A stretch of 64,000 nt of DNA from Thereva unica (GCA_949987705.1 OX465286.1:16877676-16941675), one strand, 5' to 3'. Counted from the stretch's first letter, positions 8,871-22,800 are shown. Notes: a model not told the origin generated them from the letters alone. Program-made: numbers and translations.

Positions 8871-9344
8871 TGTTATTGCGTATCGCGTAATAAACTCGCC
8901 GACGACAATTCTATTGGGTTTCGTTGGAGTATGTGAATCAATATAAAAAAACACTTTACACTGCCAAACTATAATTTTTATTTAATAGAATCCGAAATAA
9001 CAATTTTGGTTTATTTGAGGGAGACCGAGATTCGACGTTGATTGTTTGATGTTAAGACTTCGAATGAATTTCCATACTTTTCATTTGGCCATTCAAGCCG
9101 GAGGTAATGGAAATGTAATTTGATATTTTATTAAAGTCACGTTGAAGTGACATGCATTACTTTAAACAAAAATGCAGAGGTAATGGAATTTCGTGCAAAA
9201 AGTGCAATGAAAGAATTAAAGTACTTGGAAAAATGATTAAATTGAAATAATGATTAGTTGGAATGAAATGAGAGTAATGAACCTGATATTTGAAGAATTT
9301 GCTGCCATGTACAAATAGGCAGGATTTAATGTTACTTTACAACA
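8871..9344 (-). repeat. 5' LTR of the errantivirus-like element
   Basis: 474 bp, same ends and same sequence as 618-1091. As the upstream LTR it should carry the promoter and transcription start. It is followed at 9345 by AAAT and the resumed satellite monomer. Confidence 0.96.
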
Positions 9345-9353
9345 AAATACTGG

Positions 9354-9757
9354 TCAGACCGGTGTGCGATTGAATTCACAGACTCCCTGGGAGGTCCCTA
9401 ACAATTTCCCATTCAAAAAAGGGCCGCTCCAAAAATGTCCCAAAACCGGAAATTTTGCAAAGGGGTACCCCTTGGGATATTTTTGGGAGTTATGGCCGCC
9501 TTTGTGAATGGCCAAATGAGGGTGGCGAAACGCCCATTATCTCGGGAAATACTGGTCAGACCGGTGTGCGATTGAATTCACAGACTCCCTGGGAGGTCCC
9601 TAACAATTTTCCATTCAAAAAAGGGCCGCTCCAAAAATGTCCCAAAACCGGAAATTTTGCAAAGGGGTACCCCTTGGGATATTTTTGGGAGTTATGGCCG
9701 CCTTTGTGAATGGCCAAATGAGGGTGGCGAAACGCCCATTATCTCGGGAAATACTGG
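9354..9757. repeat. Two 202-bp deletion monomers next to the retroelement
   Basis: TCAGACC recurs at 9354, 9556 and 9758, steps of 202 bp. In each, the text jumps from GATATTTTTGG straight to GAGTTATGGCCGCC, removing about 109 bp that include the class-defining site. The break falls in matching TTGG / TCGG ends. The first of these monomers is the one that was split by the retroelement. Confidence 0.9.
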
Positions 9758-10996
9758 TCAGACCGGTGTGCGATTGAATTCACAGACTCCCTGGGAGGTC
9801 CCTAACAATTTCCCATTCAAAAAAGGGCCGCTCCAAAAATGTCCCAAAACCGGAAATTTTGCAAAGGGGTACCCCTTGGGATATTTTTGGTCGATTTCAC
9901 GAAAGTGCTGGGATCTTAATGAATGGGGCATCGTTGGAAAGGGCTCGCTCCCCCGAGTTCAACGCACAAAATTTGGTCCCAAAATTCCAAGGGGTTCGGT
10001 AGTTATGGCCGCCTTTGTGAATGGCCAAATGAGGGTGGCGAAATGCCCATTATCTCGGGAAATACTGGTCAGACCGGTGTGCGATTGAATTCACAGACTC
10101 CCTGGGAGGTCCCTAACAATTTCCCATTCAAAAAAGGGCCGCTCCAAAAATATCCCAAAACCGGAAATTTTGCAAAGGGCCCTTGGGATATTTTTGGTCG
10201 ATTTCACGAAAGTGCTGGGATCTTAATGAATGGGGCATCGTTGGAAAGGGCTCGCTCTCCCGAGTTCAACGCACAAAATTTGGTCCCAAAATTCCAAGGG
10301 GTTCGGGAGTTATGGCCGCCTTTGTGAATGGCCAAATGAGGGTGGCGAAATGCCCATTATCTCGGGAAATACTGGTCAGACCGGTGTGCGATTGAATCAC
10401 AGACTCCCTGGGAGGTCCCTAACAATTTCCCATTCAAAAAAGGGCCGCTCCAAAAATGTCCCAAAACCGGAAATTTTGCAAAGGGGTACCCCTTGGGATA
10501 TTTTTGGTCGATTTCACGAAAGTGGTGGGATCTTAATGAATGGGGCCTCGTTAGAAAGGGCTTGCTCCCCCGAGTTCAACGCACAAAATTTGGTACCAAA
10601 ATTCCAAGGGGTTCGGGAGTTATGGCCGCCTTTGCGAATGGCCAAATGAGGGTGGCGAAATGCCCATTATCTCGGGAAATACTGGTCAGACCGGTGTGCG
10701 ATTGAATTCACAGACTCCCTGGGAGGTCCCTAACAATTTCCCATTCAAAAAAGGGCCGCTCCAAAAATGTCCCAAAACCGGAAATTTTGCAAAGGGGTAC
10801 CCCTTGGGATATTTTTGGTCGATTTCACGAAAGTGCTGGGATCTTAATGAATGGGGCATCGTTGGAAAGAGCTCGCTCCCCCGAGTTCAACGCACAAAAT
10901 TTGGTCCCAAAATTCCAAGGGGTTCGGGAGTTATGGCCGCCTTTGTGAATGGCCAAATGAGGGTGGCGAAACGCCCATTATCTCGGGAAATACTGG

Positions 10997-11400
10997 TCAG
11001 ACCGGTGTGCGATTGAATTCACAGACTCCCTGGGAGGTCCCTAACAATTTCCCATTCAAAAAAGGGCCGCTCCGAAAATGTCCCAAAACCGGAAATTTTG
11101 CAAAGGGGTACCCCTTGGGATATTTTTGGGAGTTATGGCCGCCTTTGTGAATGGCCAAATGAGGGTGGCGAAACGCCCATTATCTCGGGAAATACTGGTC
11201 AGACCGGCGTGCGATTGAATTCACAGACTCCCTGGGAGGTCCCTAACAATTTTCCATTCAAAAAAGGGCCGCTCCAAAAATGTCCCAAAGCCGGAAATTT
11301 TGCAAAGGAGTACCCCTTGGGATATTTTTGGGAGTTATGGCCGCCTTTGTGAATGGCCAAATGAGGGTGGCGAAACGCCCATTATCTCGGGAAATACTGG
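10997..11400. repeat. Second pair of 202-bp deletion monomers
   Basis: TCAGACC recurs at 10997, 11199 and 11401. The junction GATATTTTTGGGAGTTATGG is the same as at 9478 and 9680, so a single deletion event followed by duplication is the simplest reading. Confidence 0.9.
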
Positions 11401-14400
11401 TCAGACCGGTGTGCGATTGAATTCACAGACTCCCTGGGAGGTCCCTAACAATTTCCCATTCAAAAAAGGGCCGCTACGAAAATGTCCCAAAACCGGAAAT
11501 TTTGCAAAGGGGTACCCCTTGGGATATTTTTGGTCGATTTCACGAAAGTGCTGGGATCTTAATGAATGGGGCCTCGTTAGAAAGGGCTCGCTCCCCCGAG
11601 TTCAACGCACAAAATTTGGTCCCAAAATTCCAAGGGGTTCGGGAGTTATGGCCGCCTTTGTGAATGGCCAAATGAGGGTGGCGAAATGCCCATTATCTCG
11701 GGAAATACTGGTCAGACCGGTGTGCGATTGAATTCACAGACTCCCTGGGAGGTCCCTAACAATTTCCCATTCAAAAAAGGGCCGCTCCAAAAATGTCCCA
11801 AAACCGGAAATTTTGCAAAGGGGTACCCCTTGGGATATTTTTGGTCGATTTCACGAAAGTGCTGGGATCTTAATGAATGGGGCCTCGTTAGAAAGGGCTT
11901 CCTCCCCCGAGTTCAACGCACAAAATTTGGTCCCAAAATTCCAAGGGGTTCGGGAGTTATGGCCGCCTTTGTGAATGGCCAAATGAGGATGGCGAAATGC
12001 CCATTATCTCGGGAAATACTGGTCAGACCGGTGTGCGATTGAATTCACAGACTCCCTGGGAGGTCCCTAACAATTTCCCATTCAAAAAAGGGCCGCTCCA
12101 AAAATATCCCAAAACCGGAAATTTTGCAAAGGGGTAGGTACCCCTTGGGACATTTTTGGTCGATTTCACGAAAGTGCTGGGATCTTAATGAATGGGGCAT
12201 CGTTGGAAAGGGCTCGCTCTCCCGAGTTCAACGCACAAAATTTGGTCCCAAAATTCCAAGGGGTTCGGGAGTTATGGCCACCTTTGCGAATGGCCAAATG
12301 AGGGTGGCGAAATGCCCATTATCTCGGGAAATACTGGTCAGACCGGTGTGCGATTGAATTCACAGACTCCCTGGGGGAGGTCCCTAACAATTTCCCATTC
12401 AAAAAAGGGCCGCTCCAAAAATGTCCCAAAACCGGAAATTTTGCAAAGGGGTACCCCTTGGGACATTTTTGGTCGATTTCACGAAAGTGCTGGGATCTTA
12501 ATGGATGGGGCATCGTTGGAAAGGGCTCGCTCTCCCGAGTTCAACGCACAAAATTTGGTCCCAAAATTCCAAGGGGTTCGGGAGTTATGGCCGCCTTTGT
12601 GAATGGCCAAATGAGGGTGGCGAAACGCCCATTATCTCGGGAAATACTGGTCAGACCGGTGTGCGATTGAATTCACAGACTCCCTGGGAGGTCCCTAACA
12701 ATTTCCCATTCAAAAAAGGGCCGCTCCGAAAATGTCCCAAAACCGGAAATTTTGCAAAGGGGTGCCCCTTGGGATATTTTTGGTCGATTTCACGAAAGTG
12801 CTGGGATCTTAATGAATGGGGCATCGTTGGAAAGGGCTCGCTCCCCCGAGTTCAACGCACAAAATTTGGTCCCAAAATTCCAAGGGGTTCGGGAGTTATG
12901 GCCGCCTTTGTGAATGGCCAAATGAGGGTGGCGAAACGCCCATTATCTCGGGAAATACTGGTCAGACCGGTGTGCGATTGAATTCACAGACTCCCTGGGA
13001 GGTCCTTAACAATTTCCCATTCAAAAAAGGGCCGCTCCGAAAATGTCCCAAAACCGGAAATTTTGCAAAGGGGTACCCCTTGGGATATTTTTGGTCGATT
13101 TCACGAAAGTGCTGGGATCTTAATGAATGGGGCATCGTTGGAAAGGGCTCGCTCCCCCGAGTTCAACGCACAAAATTTGGTCCCAAAATTCCAAGGGGTT
13201 CGGGAGTTATGGCCGCCTTTGTGAATGGCCAAATGAGGGTGGCGAAACGCCCATTATCTCGGGAAATACTGGTCAGACCGGTGTGCGATTGAATTCACAG
13301 ACTCCCTGGGAGGTCCCTAACAATTTCCCATTCAAAAAAGGGCCGCTCCGAAAATGTCCCAAAACCGGAAATTTTGCAAAGGGGGACCCCTTGGGATATT
13401 TTTGGTCGATTTCACGAAAGTGCTGGGATCTTAATGAATGGGGCATCGTTGGAAAGGGCTCGCTCCCCCGAGTTCAACGCACAAAATTTGGTCCCAAAGT
13501 TCCAAGGGGTTCGGGAGTTATGGCCGCCTTTGTGAATGGCCAAATGAGGGTGGCGAAATGCCCATTATCTCGGGAAATACTGGTCAGACCGGTGTGCGAT
13601 TGAATTCACAGACTCCCTGGGAGGTCCCTAACAATTTCCCATTCAAAAAAGGGCCGCTGCAAAATTGTCCCAAAACCGGAAATTTTGCAAAGGGGTACCC
13701 CTTGGGATATTTTTGGTCGATTTCACGAAAGTGCTGGGATCTTAATGAATAGGGCATCGTTGGAAAGGGCTCGCTCCCCCGAGTTCAACGCACAAAATTT
13801 GGTCCCAAAATTCCAAGGGGTTCGGGAGTTATGGCCGCCTTTGTGAATGGCCAAATGAGGGTGGCGAAATGGCCATTATCTCGGGAAATACTGGTCAGAC
13901 CGATGTGCGATTGAATTCACAGACTCCCTGGGAAGTCCCTAAGAATTTCCCATTCAAAAAAGGGCCGCTCCAAAAATGTCCCAAAACCGGAAATTTTGCA
14001 AAGGGGTACCCCTTGGGACATTTTTGGTCGATTTCACGAAAGTGCTGGGATCTTAATGAATGGGGCATCGTTGGAAAGGGCTCGCTCTCCCGAGTTCAAC
14101 GCACAAAATTTGGTCCCAAAATTCCAAGGAGTTCGGGAGTTATGGCCGCCTTTGTGAATGGCCAAATGAGGGTGGCGAAACGCCCATTATCTCGGGAAAT
14201 ACTGGTCAGACCGGTGTGCGATTGAATTCACAGACTCCCTGGGAGGTCCCTAACAATTTCCCATTCAAAAAAGGGCCGCTCCGAAAATGTCCCAAAACCG
14301 GAAATTTTGCAAAGGGGTACCCCTTGGGATATTTTTGGTCGATTTCACGAAAGTGCTGGGATCTTAATGAATGGGGCATCGTTGGAAAGGGCTCGCTCTC

Positions 14401-16071
14401 CCGAGTTCAACGCACAAAATTTGGTCCCAAAATTCCAAGGGGTTCGGGAGTTATGGCCGCCTTTGTGAATGGCCAAATGAGGGTGGCGAAACGCCCATTA
14501 TCTCGGGAAATACTGGTCAGACCGATGTGCGATTGAATTCACAGACTCTCTGGGAGGTCCCTAACAATTTCCCATTCAAAAAAGGGCCGCTCCGAAAATG
14601 TCCCAAAACCGGAAATTTTGCAAAGGGGGACCCCTTGGGATATTTTTGGGCGATTTCACGAAAGTGGTGGGATCTTAATGAATGGGGCCTCGTTAGAAAG
14701 GGCTTGCTCCCCCGAGTTCAACGCACAAAATTTGGTCCCAAAATTCCAAGGTGTTCGGGAGTTATGGCCGCCTTTGTGAATGGCCAAATGAGGGTGGCGA
14801 AATGCCCATTATCTCGGGAAATACTGGTCAGACCGGTGTGCGATTGAATCACAGACTCCCTGGGAGGTCCCTAACAATTTCCCATTCAAAAAAGGGCCGC
14901 TCCAAAAATGCCCCAAAACCGGAAATTTTGCAAAGGGGTACCCCTTGGGATATTTTTGGTCGATTTCACGAAAGTGCTGGGATCTTAATGAATGGGGCCT
15001 CGTTAGAAAGGGCTTGCTCCCCCGAGTTCAACGCACAAAATTTGGTACCAAAATTCCAAGGGGTTCGGGAGTTATGGCCACCTTTGCGAATGGCCAAATG
15101 AGGGTGGCGAAATGCCCATTATCTCGGGAAATACTGGTCAGACCGGTGTGCGATTGAATTCACAGACTCCCTGGGAGGTCCCTAACAATTTCCCATTCAA
15201 AAAAGGGCCGCTCCAAAAATGTCCCAAAACCGGAAATTTTGCAAAGGGGTACCCCTTGGGATATTTTTGGTCGATTTCACGAAAGTGCTGGGATCTTAAT
15301 GAATGGGGCATCGTTGGAAAGAGCTCGCTCCCCCGAGTTCAACGCACAAAATTTGGTCCCAAAATTCCAAGGGGTTCGGGAGTTATGGCCGCCTTTGTGA
15401 ATGGCCAAATGAGGGTGGCGAAACGCCCATTATCTCGGGAAATACTGGTCAGACCGGTGTGCGATTGAATTCACAGACTCTCTGGGAGGTCCCTAACAAT
15501 TTCCCATTCAAAAAAGGGCCGCTCCGAAAATGTCCCAAAACCGGAAATTTTGCAAAGGGGGACCCCTTGGGATATTTTTGGGCGATTTCACGAAAGTGGT
15601 GGGATCTTAATGAATGGGGCCTCGTTAGAAAGGGCTTGCTCCCCCGAGTTCAACGCACAAAATTTGGTCCCAAAATTCCAAGGTGTTCGGGAGTTATGGC
15701 CGCCTTTGTGAATGGCCAAATGAGGGTGGCGAAATGCCCATTATCTCGGGAAATACTGGTCAGACCGGTGTGCGATTGAATCACAGACTCCCTGGGAGGT
15801 CCCTAACAATTTCCCATTCAAAAAAGGGCCGCTCCAAAAATGTCCCAAAACCGGAAATTTTGCAAAGGGGTACCCCTTGGGATATTTTTGGTCGATTTCA
15901 CGAAAGTGCTGGGATCTTAATGAATGGGGCCTCGTTAGAAAGGGCTTGCTCCCCCGAGTTCAACGCACAAAATTTGGTCCCAAAATTCCAAGGTGTTCGG
16001 GAGTTATGGCCGCCTTTGTGAATGGCCAAATGAGGGTGGCGAAATGCCCATTATCTCGGGAAATACTGGTC

Positions 16072-16472
16072 AGACCGGTGTGCGATTGAATTCACAGACT
16101 CCCTGGGAGGTCCCTAACAATTTCCCATTCAAAAAAGGGCCGCTCCAAAAATGTCCCAAAACCGGAAATTTTGCAAAGGGGTACCCCTTGGGATATTTTT
16201 GGTCGATTTCACGAAAGTGCTGGGATCTTAATGAATGGGGCATCGTTGGAAAGAGCTCGCTCCCCCGAGTTCAACGCACATTGGATATTTTTGGGCGATT
16301 TCACGAAAGTGGTGGGATCTTAATGAATGGGGCCTCGTTAGAAAGGGCTTGCTCCCCCGAGTTCAACGCACAAAATTTGGTCCCAAAATTCCAAGGTGTT
16401 CGGGAGTTATGGCCGCCTTTGTGAATGGCCAAATGAGGGTGGCGAAATGCCCATTATCTCGGGAAATACTGG
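16072..16472. repeat. Rearranged long monomer
   Basis: At about 16279 the monomer runs GAGTTCAACGCACA and then steps back to TTGGATATTTTTGGGCGATT, so part of the unit (palindrome-distal segment through the class site) is present twice and the monomer is about 400 bp long. This is the product of an out-of-register exchange with little or no homology at the join. Confidence 0.85.
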
Positions 16473-19400
16473 TCAGACCGGTGTGCGATTGAATTCACAG
16501 ACTCCCTGGGAGGTCCCTAACAATTTCCCAAAGGGCCGCTCCAAAAATGTCCCAAAACCGGAAATTTTGCAAAGGGGTACCCCTTGGGATATTTTTGGTC
16601 GATTTCACGAAAGTGCTGGGATCTTAATGAATGGGGCCTCGTTAGAAAGGGCTTGCTCCCCCGAGTTCAACGCACAAAATTTGGTACCAAAATTCCAAGG
16701 GGTTCGGGAGTTATGGCCACCTTTGCGAATGGCCAAATGAGGGTGGCGAAATGCCCATTATCTCGGGAAATACTGGTCAGACCGGTGTGCGATTGAATTC
16801 ACAGACTCCCTGGGAGGTCCCTAACAATTTCCCATTCAAAAAAGGGCCGCTCCAAAAATGTCCCAAAACCGGAAATTTTGCAAAGGGGTACCCCTTGGGA
16901 TATTTTTGGTCGATTTCACGAAAGTGCTGGGATCTTAATGAATGGGGCATCGTTGGAAAGAGCTCGCTCCCCCGAGTTCAACGCACAAAATTTGGTCCCA
17001 AAATTCCAAGGGGTTCGGGAGTTATGGCCGCCTTTGTGAATGGCCAAATGAGGGTGGCGAAACGCCCATTATCTCGGGAAATACTGGTCAGACCGGTGTG
17101 CGATTGAATTCACAGACTCTCTGGGAGGTCCCTAACAATTTCCCATTCAAAAAAGGGCCGCTCCGAAAATGTCCCAAAACCGGAAATTTTGCAAAGGGGG
17201 ACCCCTTGGGATATTTTTGGGCGATTTCACGAAAGTGGTGGGATCTTAATGAATGGGGCCTCGTTAGAAAGGGCTTGCTCCCCCGAGTTCAACGCACAAA
17301 ATTTGGTCCCAAAATTCCAAGGTGTTCGGGAGTTATGGCCGCCTTTGTGAATGGCGAAATGAGGGTGGCGAAATGCCCATTATCTCGGGAAATACTGGTC
17401 AGACCGGTGTGCGATTGAATCACAGACTCCCTGGGAGGTCCCTAACAATTTCCCATTCAAAAAAGGGCCGCTCCAAAAATGTCCCAAAACCGGAAATTTT
17501 GCAAAGGGGTACCCCTTGGGATATTTTTGGTCGATTTCACGAAAGTGCTGGGATCTTAATGAATGGGGCCTCGTTAGAAAGGGCTTGCTCCCCCGAGTTC
17601 AACGCACAAAATTTGGTACCAAAATTTTAAGGGGTTCGGGAGTTATGGCCGCCTTTGCGAATGGCCAAATGAGGGTGGCGAAATGCCCATTATCTCGGGA
17701 AATACTGGTCAGACCGGTGTGCGATTGAATTCACAGACTCCCTGGGAGGTCCCTAACAATTTCCCATTCAAAAAAGGGCCGCTCCAAAAATGTCCCAAAA
17801 CCGGAAATTTTGCAAAGGGGTACCCCTTGGGATATTTTTGGTCGATTTCACGAAAGTGCTGGGATCTTAATGAATGGGGCATCGTTGGAAAGAGCTCGCT
17901 CCCCGAGTTCAACGCACAAAATTTGGTCCCAAAATTCCAAGGGGTTCGGGAGTTATGGCCGCCTTTGTGAATGGCCAAATGAGGGTGGCGAAACGCCCAT
18001 TATCTCGGGAAATACTGGTCAGACCGGTGTGCGATTGAATTCACAGACTCCCTGGGAGGTCCCTAACAATTTCCCATTCAAAAAAGGGCCGCTCCAAAAA
18101 TGTCCCAAAACCGGAAATTTTGCAAAGGGGTACCCCTTGGGATATTTTTGGTCGATTTCACGAAAGTGCTGGGATCTTAATGAATGGGGCATCGTTGGAA
18201 AGAGCTCGCTCCCCCGAGTTCAACGCACAAAATTTGGTCCCAAAATTCCAAGGGGTTCGGGAGTTATGGCCGCCTTTGTGAATGGCCAAATGAGGGTGGC
18301 GAAATGGACATTATCTCGGGAAATACTGGTCAGACCGATGTGCGATTGAATTCACAGACTCCCTGGGAGGTCCCTAACAATTTCCCATTCAAAAAAGGGC
18401 CGCTCCAAAAATGTCCCAAAACCGGAAATTTTGCAAAGGGGTACCCCTTGGGACATTTTTGGTCGATTTCACGAAAGTGCTGGGATCTTAATGAATGGGG
18501 CATCGTTGGAAAGGGCTCGCTCTCCCGAGTTCAACGCACAAAATTTGGTCCCAAAATTCCAAGGGGTTCGAGAGTTATGGCCGCCTTTGTGAATGGCCAA
18601 ATGAGGGTGGCGAAACGCCCATTATCTCGGGAAATACTGGTCAGACCGGTGTGCGATTGAATTCACAGACTCCCTGGGAGGTCCCTAACAATTTCCCATT
18701 CAAAAAAGGGCCGCTCCGAAAATGTCCCAAAACCGGAAATTTTGCAAAGGGGTACCCCTTGGGATATTTTTGGTCGATTTCACGAAAGTGCTGGGATCTT
18801 AATGAATGGGGCATCGTTGGAAAGGGCTCGCTCTCCCGAGTTCAACGCACAAAATTTGGTCCCAAAATTCTAAGGGGTTCGGGAGTTATGGCCGCCTTTG
18901 TGAATGGCCAAATGAGGGTGGCGAAATGCCCATTATCTCAGGAAATACTGGTCAGACCGGTGTGCGATTGAATCACAGACTCCCTGGGAGGTCCCTAACA
19001 ATTTCCCATTCAAAAAAGGGCCGCTCCAAAAATGTCCCAAAACCGGAAATTTTGCAAAGGGGTACCCCTTGGGATATTTTTGGGAGTTATGGCCTCTTTT
19101 GTGATTGGCCAAAGGAGGGTTGCGAAATTGCCATTATCTCGGGAAATACTGGTCAGACCGATGTGCGATTGAATTCACAGACTCCCTGGGAGGTCCCTAA
19201 CAATTTCCCATTCAAAAAAGGGCCGCTCCGAAAATGTCCCAAAACCGGAAATTTTGCAAAGGGGTACCCCTTGGGATATTTTTGGTCGATTTCACGAAAG
19301 TGCTGGGATCTTAATGAATGGGGCATCGTTGGAAAGGGCTCGCTCCCCCGAGTTCAACGCACAAAATTTGGTCCCAAAATTCCAAGGGGTTCGGGAGTTA

Positions 19401-19852
19401 TGGCCGCCTTTGTGAATGGCCAAATGAGGGTGGCGAAACGCCCATTATCTCGGGAAATACTGGTCAGACCGGTGTGGATTGAATTCACAGACTCCCTGGG
19501 AGGTCCCTAACAATTTCCCATTCAAAAAAGGGCCGCTCCGAAAATGTCCCAAAACCGGAAATTTTGCAAAGGGGTACCCCTTGGGATATTTTTGGTCGAT
19601 TTCACGAAAGTGCTGGATCTTAATGAATGGGGCATCGTTGGAAAGGGCTCGCTCCCCCGAGTTCAACGCACAAAATTTGGTCCCAAAACTCCAAGGGGTT
19701 CGGGAGTTAGGCCGCCTTTGTGAATGGCCAAATGAGGGTGGCGAAACGCCCATTATCTCGGGAAATACTGGTCAGACCGGTGTGCGATTGAATTCACAGA
19801 CCCCCTGGGAGGTCCCTAACAATTTTCCATTCAAAAAAGGGCCGCTCCGAAA

Positions 19853-22800
19853 ATGTACCAAAACCGGAAATTTTGCAAAGGGCCCTTGGGATATTTTTGG
19901 TCGATTTCACGAAAGTGCTGGGATCTTAATGAAGGGGGTATCGTTGGAAAGGGCTCGCTCCCCCGAGTTCAACGCACAAAATTTGGTACCAAAATTCCAA
20001 GGGGTTCGGGAGTTATGGCCGCCTTTGTGAATGGCCAAATGAGGGTGGCGAAATGCCCATTATCTCGGGAAATACTGGTCAGACCGGTGTGCGATTGAAT
20101 TCACAGACTCCCTGGGAGGTCCCTAACAATTTCCCATTCAAAAAAGGGCCGCTCCAAAACTGTCCCAAAACCGGAAATTTTGCAAAGGGGTACCCCTTGG
20201 GATATTTTTGGTCGATTTCACGAAAGTGCTGGATCTTAATGAATGGGGCATCGTTGGAAAGGGCTCGCTCCCCCGACTTCAACGCACAAAATTTGGTCCC
20301 AAAACTCCAAGGGGTTCGGGAGTTATGGCCGCCTTTGTGAATGGCCAAATGAGGGTGGCGAAACGCCCATTATCTCGGGAAATACTGGTCAGACCGGTGT
20401 GCGATTGAATTCACAGACTCCCTGGGAGGTCCCTAACAATTTTCCATTCAAAAAAGGGCCGCTCCAAAAATGTCCCAAAACCGGAAATTTTGCAAAGGGG
20501 TACCCCTTGGGATATTTTTGGGAGTTATGGCCTCTTTTGTGATTGGCCAAAGGAGGGTTGCGAAATTGCCATTATCTCGGGAAATACTGGTCAGACCGAT
20601 GTGCGATTGAATTCACAGACTCCCTGGGAGGTCCCTAACAATTTCCCATTCAAAAAAGGGCCGCTCCGAAAATGTCCCAAAACCGGAAATTTTGCAAAGG
20701 GGTACCCCTTGGGATATTTTTGGTCGATTTCACGAAAGTGCTGGGATCTTAATGAAGGGGGTATCGTTGGAAAGGGCTCGCTCCCCCGAGTTCAACGCAC
20801 TAAATTTGGTACCAAAATTCCAAGGGGTTCGGGAGTTATGGCCGCCTTTGTGAATGGCCAAATGAGGGTGGCGAAATGCCCATTATCTCGGGAAATACTG
20901 GTCAGACCGGTGTGCGATTGAATTCACAGACTCCCTGGGAGGTCCCTAACAATTTCCCATTCAAAAAAGGGCCGCTCCAAAACTGTCCCAAAACCGGAAA
21001 TTTTGCAAAGGGGTACCCCTTGGGATATTTTTGGTCGATTTCACGAAAGTGCTGGATCTTAATGAATGGGGCATCGTTGGAAAGGGCTCGCTCCCCCGAC
21101 TTCAACGCACAAAATTTGGTCCCAAAACTCCAAGGGGTTCGGGAGTTATGGCCGCCTTTGTGAATGGCCAAATGAGGGTGGCGAAACGCCCATTATCTCG
21201 GGAAATACTGGTCAGACCGGTGTGCGATTGAATTCACAGACTCCCTGGGAGGTCCTTAACAATTTCCCATTCAAAAAAGGGCCGCTCCGAAAATGTCCCA
21301 AAACCGGAAATTTTACAAAGGGGTACCCCTTGGGATATTTTTGGTCGATTTCACGAAAGTGCTGGATCTTAATGAATGGGGCATCGTTGGAAAGGGCTCG
21401 CTCCCCCGAGTTCAACGCACAAAATTTGGTCCCAAAACTCCAAGGGGTTCGGGAGTTATGGCCGCCTTTGTGAATGGCCAAATGAGGGTGGCGAAACGCC
21501 CATTATCTCGGGAAATACTGGTCAGACCGGTGTGCGATTGAATTCACAGACTCCCTGGGAGGTCCCTAACAATTTTCCATTCAAAAAAGGGCCGCTCCGA
21601 AAATGTACCAAAACCGGAAATTTTGCAAAGGGCCCTTGGGATATTTTTGGTCGATTTCACGAAAGTGCTGGGATCTTAATGAAGGGGGTATCGTTGGAAA
21701 GGGCTCGCTCCCCCGAGTTCAACGCACAAAATTTGGTACCAAAATTCCAAGGGGTTCGGCAGTTATGGCCGCCTTTGTGAATGGCCAAATGAGGGTGGCG
21801 AAATGCCCATTATCTCGGGAAATACTGGTCAGACCGGTGTGCGATTGAATTCACAGACTCCCTGGGAGGTCCCTAACAATTTCCCATTCAAAAAAGGGCC
21901 GCTCCAAAACTGTCCCAAAACCGGAAATTTTGCAAAGGGGTACCCCTTGGGATATTTTTGGTCGATTTCACGAAAGTGCTGGATCTTAATGAATGGGGCA
22001 TCGTTGGAAAGGGCTCGCTCCCCCGACTTCAACGCACAAAATTTGGTCCCAAAACTCCAAGGGGTTCGGGAGTTATGGCCGCCTTTGTGAATGGCCAAAT
22101 GAGGGTGGCGAAACGCCCATTATCTCGGGAAATACTGGTCAGACCGGTGTGCGATTGAATTCACAGACTCCCTGGGAGGTCCCTAACAATTTTCCATTCA
22201 AAAAAGGGCCGCTCCAAAAATGTCCCAAAACCGGAAATTTTGCAAAGGGGTACCCCTTGGGATATTTTTGGGAGTTATGTCCTCTTTTGTGATTGGCCAA
22301 AGGAGGGTTGCGAAATTGCCATTATCTCGGGAAATACTGGTCAGACCGATGTGCGATTGAATTCACAGACTCCCTGGGAGGTCCCTAACAATTTCCCATT
22401 CAAAAAAGGGCCGCTCCGAAAATGTCCCAAAACCGGAAATTTTGCAAAGGGGTACCCCTTGGGATATTTTTGGTCGATTTCACGAAAGTGCTGGGATCTT
22501 AATGAAGGGGGTATCGTTGGAAAGGGCTCGCTCCCCCGAGTTCAACGCACAAAATTTGGTACCAAAATTCCAAGGGGTTCGGGAGTTATGGCCGCCTTTG
22601 TGAATGGCCAAATGAGGGTGGCGAAATGCCCATTATCTCGGGAAATACTGGTCAGACCGGTGTGCGATTGAATTCACAGACTCCCTGGGAGGTCCCTAAC
22701 AATTTCCCATTCAAAAAAGGGCCGCTCCAAAACTGTCCCAAAACCGGAAATTTTGCAAAGGGGTACCCCTTGGGATATTTTTGGTCGATTTCACGAAAGT

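Larger units (their letters stand above)
618..9344 (-). mobile_element. Complete errantivirus-like Ty3/Gypsy LTR retrotransposon with env
   Basis: An 8,727-bp element transcribed on the minus strand: 5' LTR (8871-9344), primer-binding site, about 850-nt leader, gag, pol in the -1 frame, env, polypurine tract, 3' LTR (618-1091). All three reading frames are open from start to stop, key catalytic residues are present, and the two LTRs appear identical by eye. Together with perfect target duplications this indicates a very recent insertion. The RT/RNase H/integrase order places it in Ty3/Gypsy, and the F-like Env with a basic cleavage site followed by a glycine-rich fusion segment places it with insect errantiviruses. 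Whether it is active cannot be told from sequence. Confidence 0.95.
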
